Assembly (NCBI GenBank): GCA_942492025.1
Contig: CALODJ010000012.1
Coordinates: 186,001 to 250,000, forward strand
From: JABDQW01 sp942492025
GTDB lineage: Bacteria; Pseudomonadota; Gammaproteobacteria; SZUA-229
Reading direction: 5' to 3'
Length of the DNA: 64,000 nt
Numbering within the stretch: the stretch's first letter is position 1; the number at the start of each line of letters is the position of its first letter. This document shows, in pieces, positions 52,195 to 61,300 of the stretch. Under the pieces are notes generated by a model. The model was not told the origin of the DNA. It saw nothing but the letters and a program-made list of their open reading frames with translations, and did not search any database. The translations under genes were made by a program, and so were the position numbers.

Positions 52195-54119
52195 CATTGT
52201 TTAAACAGGTCGCGTTACTCGTTTCGATGGTATTTTTGCTTATCGTAATTACTATTACGGCCGCTAGCCTGGACCAATATGGAACAATTGTAAGAGGCCA
52301 GCTCCAGTCCAGTGCACAGGATATGGCGACAACCCTCGGTATAGCCATCAGTAATTCATCTTTTGGAAGCGATCAGCCTGCTTACGAAACACTATTTAAT
52401 GCTGTATTTGACAGTGGTTATTATTCAAGTATCGAGCTTGTCGCGCCTGACGGCGAACTTATTCATAAAAAGGACAGGCAACTGGAGGTAGAAGGTGTGC
52501 CAGAGTGGTTTTTATCCCTTGTGCCAATAACGCCTGCTACAGCGACAACTTTAGTGATGCAGGGATGGTCGCCACTTGGTACGTTGAAAATTACACTGCA
52601 TCCGGGTTATGTGTATTACGGTTTGTTTAATAATTTTGAAAGCACATTGACCTGGTTTAGTGTGTTATTTTTTCTGGGTATGATGATTTTATGGTTGCTG
52701 CTTCAACAGTTACTTAAACCCTTGATCAAGGTAAGGGAGCAGGCGGATGCCATTCATAGTAATAAGTTCGTAAAACAGTCTTCCGTTCCACGTACCGTAG
52801 AGCTGCGTACAGTGGTTAATGCCATGAACCGCATGGTCGATAAGGTCCATACTATATTTGATGACCAGGAAGAAACGCTTGCTAGATATCAGAAGGTTTT
52901 ATACCAGGATCCGCTGACAGGATTGGGTAACAGGCGGTATTTCATGTCTCGTTTGGAAAACGCTCATTCCGAAGAATCAACATTCCACTCACACATGGCT
53001 GTTGTGAAGCTACTAAATATTGAAATGGTGCATGAACAATTTGGATACGAGCAAGCGGATAAAGCAGTAGTTATGCTCGCGAATATTCTACGCGAATTAA
53101 CGGGCCAAATTGATAATTGCTACTGTGCGCGTCTTGCCAATGATGAGTTTGCTTTGCTTGTTCCGGCAAACGAGCAAGCTGTAGCAGAGTACATTGAAGA
53201 TGTTTTTGAAAGATTCAGGTCAAGCGATAGTATCCATGACGTACTGGATAAAATATCTTTAATTGCAGGTGTCTCCACAGTGCACATTGGGCATGATATA
53301 GGCAAAACACTCGCGGATACGGATTTTGCGCTGGCACAGGCTGAAACGAACGGCCCTTACTCAGTAAAAGAGGCATCAAGTACAAGCCTGGTCTTGCCCC
53401 AGGGTAAAATGCAATGGCGCAACTGGCTTGAAGACTGTATTCATAAGAACAGGTTCTTCCTTGTTAAGCAGAAAGCCATGAATATCAGCGGCTCTGCTAT
53501 ACACCAGGAAGTATTTGTACGTCTACGGAATGATGACAACCAGATCGTGCCCGCTGCTTTATTTATGCCAATGGCCAACACATTAAACATGGGTGAAGCA
53601 GTTGACCGCGTTGTTTTTCAGTTGGTAAAGGAAATTTGCGGTAGGTACTGCGAGGTTCCTGTTGCGCTAAACCTTACAGCCTCGGTGTTCAGTCACGCTG
53701 ATGCGCTCGTCGAGTTTAACCAGCTACTGACGTATTCGCAACAGTCGGGCGTGGGATTATGTGTCGAGGCCAGCCATACGATACTCGAGAAATATCCAGT
53801 GATGTGCGCGGAAGTGGCTGAATCGGTTAGGAAAGCCGGACATGTGTTTGGTATAGACAATCTGAATCCAGGGCGTTCACTGCATGATCTAAAAATAGTG
53901 CGCCCGGATTATTTGAAAGTTAACGCGCAAACGCTATATGACATGAGCCGGGAGCAAATAGCCGCTGGTTACCAGGCATTACAAACAATGACTAGAACGA
54001 TGGATATCGAATTGATAGCGGTGGCCGTCGACTCACAGCAAATACATGATCATCTGCAGCAACTGGGTATTGACGCTATGCAGGGCAACCTGCTTGGTGA
54101 GCCAGAGGAATTTGTATGA
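52191..54119 (+). CDS. lapD: LapD-type c-di-GMP receptor
   Basis: The 642-residue inner-membrane protein has a first helix (about 6-25), a periplasmic output domain of the LapD/MoxY type, a second helix (about 153-172), a HAMP helix (about 173-225), a degenerate GGDEF (ANDEF at 316-320) and a degenerate EAL (EVFVRL from Glu440). Loss of both catalytic motifs fits a c-di-GMP receptor that holds LapG when ligand is bound. Start and stop overlap the neighbours by 4 bp on each side. Confidence 0.94.
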   Translation: MTLFKQVALLVSMVFLLIVITITAASLDQYGTIVRGQLQSSAQDMATTLGIAISNSSFGSDQPAYETLFNAVFDSGYYSSIELVAPDGELIHKKDRQLEVEGVPEWFLSLVPITPATATTLVMQGWSPLGTLKITLHPGYVYYGLFNNFESTLTWFSVLFFLGMMILWLLLQQLLKPLIKVREQADAIHSNKFVKQSSVPRTVELRTVVNAMNRMVDKVHTIFDDQEETLARYQKVLYQDPLTGLGNRRYFMSRLENAHSEESTFHSHMAVVKLLNIEMVHEQFGYEQADKAVVMLANILRELTGQIDNCYCARLANDEFALLVPANEQAVAEYIEDVFERFRSSDSIHDVLDKISLIAGVSTVHIGHDIGKTLADTDFALAQAETNGPYSVKEASSTSLVLPQGKMQWRNWLEDCIHKNRFFLVKQKAMNISGSAIHQEVFVRLRNDDNQIVPAALFMPMANTLNMGEAVDRVVFQLVKEICGRYCEVPVALNLTASVFSHADALVEFNQLLTYSQQSGVGLCVEASHTILEKYPVMCAEVAESVRKAGHVFGIDNLNPGRSLHDLKIVRPDYLKVNAQTLYDMSREQIAAGYQALQTMTRTMDIELIAVAVDSQQIHDHLQQLGIDAMQGNLLGEPEEFV

Positions 54120-56269
54120 CGGATAGCCATCGCTACTACGACCCACTGCTGGAATGTCTAGTAGTATTTGCGAAGCTGTTTGATCGACCAATATCGGTCG
54201 ATGCGCTGATATCGGGTCTGCCTATAGAGCCGGGAAAACCAGGACCTGAGCTGTTCTCTATCCATAGTTCGAAAGGTCTATTTTCTCGCGTCGCAAAACG
54301 AGCTGGTTTTGCCACACGTTTAATCAAACGTGATCTGGATCAGATATCAGATCTTCTGCTACCATGTATCTTGATATTGAAAGACCGCAATGCATGTGTC
54401 CTGGAGAGTATCGATAAGGAGAAGAATCGTGCTCGTGTCATCATGCCGGAAGTGGGTGATGGTGAAGAATGGATAGAACTGGACCGTCTGCGTAAAGAAT
54501 ACATCGGTTTTTCTTTTTTATTGAAACGCGAGTTCAGAAAACGCAGCAAACCGGTACAGTTACTGCAATCCAGTAAGAGCCACTGGTTCTGGGGAACTTT
54601 GGCAAGGTCTAGAGAGATTTTTGTCAGTGTGATACTGGCATCGGTTCTGGTAAATTTGTTTGTCATTGCAACCCCGCTGTTTACCATGAATGTGTATGAT
54701 CGTGTCGTACCCAATGATGCACTCGACACGCTTTGGGTCCTGGCTGTTGGTGTGATTATCGTATTTAGTTTTGATGCTTTAATGCGTTACATACGCACAT
54801 ATTTACTCGAGGTTGCAGGTAAGAAAAGTGACGTAATCATGTCATCGATTCTCTACGAGCAGACCATGAATCTGCGCATGGATCAATGGCCCAAAAGTGT
54901 TGGCGCCTTCGCCAGTAATTTGCGGGATTTTGAAAGTATCCGAAATTTTATTACTGCATCCACCATGGCAACACTGGTTGACATACCGTTTGCGATCATA
55001 TTCCTGATTGTGGTCGCTTTTATAGGTGGACCCCTTGTGGCGATTCCAATGATGACTATAGCGTTGCTGATCTTTTACAGTTTCATGATAATCAAGCCAT
55101 TGCGTGAAAGCATTGAGTCAACCTTTGAAGCCTCAGCCAACAAGCATTCACATTTGATCGAGAGTTTGAATAATATCCAAACGATCAAAACACTCGGGGC
55201 CTCAAACCACTCTCAGTGGATCTGGGAAGAATCCACAGGAGAGATTGCATCAAAGTCGATGCGTGCCCGGTTGTTGTCAGGTTCGGTTAATGTGGTGACC
55301 CATCTTGTTGTACAAATAAATACTGTTGGCCTGATTTACTATGGTGTCTACCAGATAACGGACTTGCAACTATCGCTTGGTGGGCTGATTGCTGTTGTTA
55401 TGCTGTCTTCGCGTGCAGTGGCACCGATGGGCCAGGTGGCCTCGCTGATAACCAATTTCCAGCAGACGCAGACTGCATATCATTCGCTGGATGCGTTAAT
55501 GAATCAACCTGTCGAACGTCCCGAAGATAAGCAGTTTGTGCGCCGTCCCGCATTTGAAGGAAGCATCCAGCTCAAGGCTGTCAATTTCGCTTACCCTGAC
55601 TCAGAAAAAGTCACGTTGTCGAATATCTCACTGAGTATCCGCCCAGGCGAGCATGTAGGCATTATCGGCAAAGTCGGTTCGGGTAAAACGAGTATCACCA
55701 AGCTTATCGTCGGCTTGTATGGTCCTAGTGAAGGTACCATTTTGATAGATGATATTGATATGCACCAGATTGATCCTGCAGACCTGCGTCACCATATGGG
55801 TTATCTGTCACAGGATATAAGTTTAATGAGCGGTAGCATACGAGATAACCTGGTATTCAAGGACCCGCATATTGACGATGAACGGCTCATTGAAGTGTCG
55901 AGAATATCAGGTGTAGATCAGTTCGTGAACAAGCTGCCGATGGGTTTTGACACTTCAGTCGGTGAACAGGGCTCATGGTTATCCGGCGGACAGCGCCAGT
56001 CAATCGCTCTGGGCCGGGCGTTGTTACTTGATGAGCCTATTCTTATCCTTGATGAGCCAACCAACAGCATGGATAACACAACCGAAGCGATTATCCGAAA
56101 GAACCTGTTTGACTATACTCGAAACAAGACATTGATATTGGTCACTCATAAGGCGCCAATGCTGGATCTGGTTGAAAGACTCATTGTTGTAGATGATGGA
56201 CGCATTGTTATGGATGGTCCAAAAGACAAAGTATTAAATACCTTGCAAGGTAAAAATGATGAACTCTGA
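54116..56269 (+). CDS. lapB: Type I secretion ABC ATPase, LapB-like
   Basis: The 717-residue protein has an N-terminal C39-like domain (DPLLECLVVFAKLFDRPISV), a membrane domain with about six helices (IFVSVILASVLVNLFVIATP), and an ATPase with Walker A (GKVGSGKTS), LSGGQRQSIALGRALLLDEP and Walker B ending DEPTNSMD. The C39-like part is typical of adhesin and RTX exporters, where it binds the substrate rather than cutting it. It begins inside the lapD stop. Confidence 0.95.
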   Translation: MTDSHRYYDPLLECLVVFAKLFDRPISVDALISGLPIEPGKPGPELFSIHSSKGLFSRVAKRAGFATRLIKRDLDQISDLLLPCILILKDRNACVLESIDKEKNRARVIMPEVGDGEEWIELDRLRKEYIGFSFLLKREFRKRSKPVQLLQSSKSHWFWGTLARSREIFVSVILASVLVNLFVIATPLFTMNVYDRVVPNDALDTLWVLAVGVIIVFSFDALMRYIRTYLLEVAGKKSDVIMSSILYEQTMNLRMDQWPKSVGAFASNLRDFESIRNFITASTMATLVDIPFAIIFLIVVAFIGGPLVAIPMMTIALLIFYSFMIIKPLRESIESTFEASANKHSHLIESLNNIQTIKTLGASNHSQWIWEESTGEIASKSMRARLLSGSVNVVTHLVVQINTVGLIYYGVYQITDLQLSLGGLIAVVMLSSRAVAPMGQVASLITNFQQTQTAYHSLDALMNQPVERPEDKQFVRRPAFEGSIQLKAVNFAYPDSEKVTLSNISLSIRPGEHVGIIGKVGSGKTSITKLIVGLYGPSEGTILIDDIDMHQIDPADLRHHMGYLSQDISLMSGSIRDNLVFKDPHIDDERLIEVSRISGVDQFVNKLPMGFDTSVGEQGSWLSGGQRQSIALGRALLLDEPILILDEPTNSMDNTTEAIIRKNLFDYTRNKTLILVTHKAPMLDLVERLIVVDDGRIVMDGPKDKVLNTLQGKNDEL

Positions 56270-57605
56270 GTCTAGTGATATGGAATCCAAATATAGTGAT
56301 ATGGATATTGCCTATATGCAGAGTCTGCAGGCTGCAGTTGTTCAGCGTTCACCTAAATACCTGGTGCTGACAGTGTCTATCGTCACTATTTTTGTCTTGG
56401 TGGCTATAATATGGATGGGATGGGCAGAAATTGATGTGGTCGTGCGAGGTTCTGGCAAGGTCATACCTGCACGTCAGGTACAGGTTATACAAAGTCTTGA
56501 AGGCGGTATTGTTTCAGAGATTCTAGTCAAGGAGGGCGATCAGGTTGAAAGCAACCAGCCGGTGATTAAAATATCAGATATCGCTTTTTCCAGTTCCTTT
56601 GAAGAAAACCGCCTGCTTTATTTTGAATTGTTAGCAAAAAGCGCACGATTAAAACCTGAGTCACACGGTGGCGAATTCGAGCATAATGAGAAAGTGGCTG
56701 CTGTGTTTCCAGAGTTGCTCGAATCTGAGAAAAGCCTGTTTGAGTCAAACCGCAGTCAATTGACAGAAACTCTGAGTATCTACGAAGAGCAGATCACTCA
56801 GCAACGGAGTGCACTAGAGGAAGCGCTCTCAAAGCAGCGCCAATTGCGCAGGCAGCTGGAGCTGCTTCAGCAAGAATTAAAGATAAAAAAACCACTGGTC
56901 GAGAGACGCATTATTTCCGAAGTGGACTATTTACAAGTGCAGCAACGCGAAGCTGAAGCTGAAGGCGAACTTGAAGGCGTTAACTTATCTATACCGCGAA
57001 TACAATCAACGGTAGAAGAGGCTCGCAATAAGCTGGAGCAGGCGAGGCTGGAATTTCGTAATAAGGCAAAGCTGGAACTCAACGAAGTAATGGCTGAATT
57101 GTCGCGTATCGCAGAAAACCAGACCGCGCTTGAGGACAGGGTCAGTCGAACAACGATACGATCACCGGTCAAAGGCGTAGTGCAGCGCCTCTACGCCAAT
57201 ACTATCGGCGGTGTGATCGCACCTGGTGGTGAAATCATGGAAATTGTGCCTCGTGAAGATGCTCTTCTAATCGAAGTACGTATAAAACCGGCAGATATTG
57301 CCTATATTAATGTAGGGCAGGAAGCAAGGCTTAAATTCACGGCATATGATTTTGCAATTCATGGCAGTCTCAAGGGTATAGTTAACTTTGTGAGTGCCGA
57401 TACAGTTACCGATGAGGAGGGTGTGAGTTACTATGTGGCTCGAGTGCGACCAGAAAAACCCTATCTTGGGATTAAGTCCAATCCTATGCAGATAAAAGTT
57501 GGCATGGCTAGTGAAACTGACATCATTACCGACAAGAAGACCATTCTTGAGTATCTGTTAAAACCAATTCATCGTGGTCTGGAAAGGGCTCTAAAGGAAA
57601 ATTGA
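56256..57605 (+). CDS. lapC: Membrane-fusion (HlyD-family) subunit, LapC-like
   Basis: The 449-residue protein has an N-terminal membrane helix (LVLTVSIVTIFVLVAIIWMG), a lipoyl motif (GGIVSEILVKEGDQVESNQP), long coiled-coil arms (about 150-290) and a second lipoyl half (TIRSPVKGVVQRLYANTIGG). It links the ATPase with the TolC channel. It starts 14 bp inside the lapB gene, so it is translated by coupling. Confidence 0.95.
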   Translation: MMNSESSDMESKYSDMDIAYMQSLQAAVVQRSPKYLVLTVSIVTIFVLVAIIWMGWAEIDVVVRGSGKVIPARQVQVIQSLEGGIVSEILVKEGDQVESNQPVIKISDIAFSSSFEENRLLYFELLAKSARLKPESHGGEFEHNEKVAAVFPELLESEKSLFESNRSQLTETLSIYEEQITQQRSALEEALSKQRQLRRQLELLQQELKIKKPLVERRIISEVDYLQVQQREAEAEGELEGVNLSIPRIQSTVEEARNKLEQARLEFRNKAKLELNEVMAELSRIAENQTALEDRVSRTTIRSPVKGVVQRLYANTIGGVIAPGGEIMEIVPREDALLIEVRIKPADIAYINVGQEARLKFTAYDFAIHGSLKGIVNFVSADTVTDEEGVSYYVARVRPEKPYLGIKSNPMQIKVGMASETDIITDKKTILEYLLKPIHRGLERALKEN

Positions 57606-58198
57606 TTGTGTTGGTTGTGTATTCTCGAAACAGTTCTTTCAAAGATCATATCAATACCGTTGTTGATTGTGAGGTTAGCTTTCGTTCAACGTTATCCCCT
57701 GCGGTAGCCACTCCGGGTAATGCTTATCTGGTGCACGCGACATGCTTTTCCCGTGAACTACCGTCATGGCTGGCGGCCACCTGTAAAACCGGTGCTGTCA
57801 TTGGTATCGCTGATGATAATCCCGAAATTGAAAACATGCTCGCCTATACAGAGGCTGGCGTACACGGGTATTTTAACGCCTATATGGCAGCACCCCATTA
57901 CAACCAGATGATCCGATTGTTGGCAAACGGACAAAGTTGGTTCCCACCCGTATTATTGAGCCAGGCTTTCAATCTCGCTCGCGCAAAGATAACAAACGTC
58001 AGTCACCTTGAAAAGCTGACCGAAAGAGAACGTGAGATTGCTCTTGCAGTGGCAGAGGGCAAGAATAACAAGCTTATTGCAGATCAATGTAATATCACGG
58101 AACGCACGGTTAAATCTCACCTGACTCACATTTTCAAAAAGCTGGATATCAAGGACAGGGTTTCCCTGGTTGTTTACCTGAACCAGGCCAGCATGTAG
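57602..58198 (+). CDS. LuxR-type regulator with a degenerate receiver-like domain
   Basis: The 198-residue protein has a LuxR helix-turn-helix at the C-terminus (LTEREREIALAVAEGKNNKL, then NITERTVKSHLTHIFKKLDI). The first 130 residues follow the receiver pattern (VIGIADDNPE, GVHGYFNAYMAAPHY) but no clear phosphoacceptor Asp is seen. The start is TTG 57602, overlapping the lapC stop, or GTG 57608. It probably controls the adhesin gene that follows by 137 bp. Confidence 0.85.
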   Translation: MIVLVVYSRNSSFKDHINTVVDCEVSFRSTLSPAVATPGNAYLVHATCFSRELPSWLAATCKTGAVIGIADDNPEIENMLAYTEAGVHGYFNAYMAAPHYNQMIRLLANGQSWFPPVLLSQAFNLARAKITNVSHLEKLTEREREIALAVAEGKNNKLIADQCNITERTVKSHLTHIFKKLDIKDRVSLVVYLNQASM

Positions 58199-58335
58199 CT
58201 CATTCCTAACTCAATTCTCCGCTGATTCCAACACTACATAAGCAAAATAGAAAATCCCTGATATCAGACTATAGTACGATAACAAACCCGCATTTCTCTC
58301 CTATTCTCATATTACTGATTATAGAAAGGTGAGTC

Positions 58336-61300
58336 ATGGCTACGAAAATAGTTGGGTATGTTGTTGATTTAACAGGATCTGCACAGGTTCGCTCTGCAGA
58401 AGGTGTTATCAAGGTACTGAATATCGGTGATAACGTCAACGAGCGCGATTTACTGATCACCGGAGATGCTGCTAATGTGGTCATTTCTTTCTATAGTGGC
58501 CAAAAACTACAGGTAGCGGGTAACGAGGAAGTTCTGCTGGATGAAACTGTCTATGCAGAAGAGTCTTCGTATACCGACGAGCAAGTTGATGAATTAGCAT
58601 CTTTACAGCAAGCCTTGATTGCGTTGCAGCAGGCAATAATTGAGGGCCAAGATGTAGACCAGCTCGAATCGACCGCCGCGGGAAAAAATACAGGTAGCCC
58701 CGAGGCATTACAGCAAGCATCCACTTATGAGCGTGATGGTCGTGAAGGGGAGGTTGAGACAAGGCTCACAGACTTTAGTGTTCAATCTAAGGATATTGAT
58801 AATCAGTTCAACGGCGATGATGATGTACTGCTTAATGTAAAGGCAGATACCCGGCCAGACACTATTCCTGCCCCAATAAGTGTTACTACCGCTGTACCTA
58901 CCATTACAGTTACAGCCAACGATGTCGTCGAAGAGTCTGTAACTGTTGGCGATGTTATCGCCACATTTAGCTCCTCAAGTGTGGATACCGATTCACTAAG
59001 CCATCAATTAATGAATGATCCTGATGGTTATTTCTCAATCAACGGAACAGATATTGAGTTAACGGCCAACGGCGTGGCTGCTATCAACGATGATACGTTG
59101 AATCTGGATAGCCTGACTATACAGGTTGAGGTCAGTAATGGCGTAGATTCAACTATAGGTAGCGATATCAGTAACATCACTCGAATCAGCGATGTTTCGC
59201 CTGTAGCAGCTGGCGACAGTTATATGACTGATGAAGATACAGTTCTGACAGTTAATTTATCAAGCGATCTGTTGGTAAATGATAGTGATCTAGACGGCGA
59301 CTCGCTGACAATTAGTACAAATCCGATTGTAGATGTTTCAAATGGCACCTTGATTCTAAATCCGGACGGTACTTTCACCTATACACCGGATGCTAACTTC
59401 AATGGAACGGATAGCTTCGTTTATGAAGTGAGGGACAGCAACGGTGACACAGCACAGGCGACCGTTTCTATCCACGTCAACCCTGTCACTGATATTTCGG
59501 CAACTGATGATACCGCTAGCGGTGACGAAGACACGACTATCAGCTCGAGTGTTGCCAGCAACGACAATACGACTTCGGGCGGCGTACTGACCTATGCTAT
59601 CGACACCGGCGTCTCCAACGGCAGTTTGGTGTTCAACGGCGACGGTAGCTACGACTACACCCCGAACGCGAACTTCAGTGGCACGGACAGCTTTATCTAC
59701 ACTGTGACCGATGCGGCCAGTGGTGAGAACTCAACACAGACAGTCACTTTAACAGTCAATCAAGTCACAGATCTGAGCGCAGCCGACGATGTGGCCGGTG
59801 GTTCAGAAGGCACGATCATTAGCAGCACTGTTGCCACGAACGATAACACCACTTCGGGTGGCGTACTGACCTATGCCGTCGATACCGGCGTGACCAACGG
59901 CAGTTTGGTGTTCAACAGCGACGGTAGCTACGACTACACGCCAAACGCCAACTTCGTTGGGACCGACAGCTTTACCTACACGGTTACGGATGCCGATTCG
60001 GGTGAGTCTTCTACGCAGACCGTATCACTTACCGTAAATCCAGTAACTGATCTTTCTGCAGCCGATGATGTAGCCAGTGGTGATGAAGATACCACCATCA
60101 GTAGTACTGTTGCAGCAAATGACAGCACCACCTCGGGCGGTGTATTGACCTATGCGGTGGATACGGGTGTCTCTAACGGCAGCCTGGTGTTCAACAGTGA
60201 TGGCAGCTACGATTACACCCCGAATGCCAACTTCAGCGGTACGGATAGCTTTACCTACACGGTGACCGATGCGGCCAGTGGTGAGAGCCTGACGCAGACC
60301 GTCAGTCTTACTGTCAATCCGGTCACAGATCTAGCGGCTAACGATGACATGGCTAGTGGTGTAGAAGATACCACCATCAGCGCAAGTGTTGCCATCAATG
60401 ACAGCACCAGTTCGGGTGGTTTATTGACTTATGCCGTGGACAGTAGTGTGATGAATGGTAGCCTGGTATTCAACAGCGATGGCAGCTACGACTACACGCC
60501 AAACGCCAACTTCAGTGGCACGGACAGCTTTACCTATACCGTCACGGATGCGGCCAGTGGTGAGAGCCTGACGCAGACCGTCAGTCTTACTGTCAATCCG
60601 GTCACAGATCTAGCGGCTAACGATGACATGGCTAGTGGTCCAGAAGATACCACCATCAGTAGTACTGTTGCGGCAAATGACAGCACCACCTCGGGCGGTG
60701 TATTGACCTATGCGGTCGATGCCGGCGTGACTAATGGCAGCCTGGTATTCAACAGCGACGGTAGTTACGATTACACGCCAAACGCCAACTTCAGCGGCAC
60801 GGACAGCTTTACCTATACAGTGACCGATGCGGCTTCGGGTGAGTCTTCTACACAGACCGTATCACTTACCGTAAATCCAGTAACTGACCTTTCTGCTGCC
60901 GATGATGTGGCCAGCGGGGATGAAGATACCACCATCAGCAGCAGTGTTGCCAGTAACGACAGCACCAGTTCGGGTGGTGTATTGACTTATGCCGTCGATA
61001 CGGGTGTGACCAACGGCAGCCTGGTGTTCAACAACGATGGCAGCTACGATTACACCCCGAATGCCAACTTCAGCGGCACGGACAGCTTTACCTACACAGT
61101 GACCGATGCGGCTTCGGGTGAGTCTTCTACGCAGACCGTATCACTTACCGTAAATCCAGTAACTGATCTTTCTGCAGCCGATGATGTAGCCAGCGGGGAT
61201 GAAGACACGACCATCAGCTCGAGTGTTGCCATCAATGACAGCACCAGTTCGGGCGGTGTATTGGCCTATGCGGTCGATACCGGCGTCAGTAATGGCAGCC

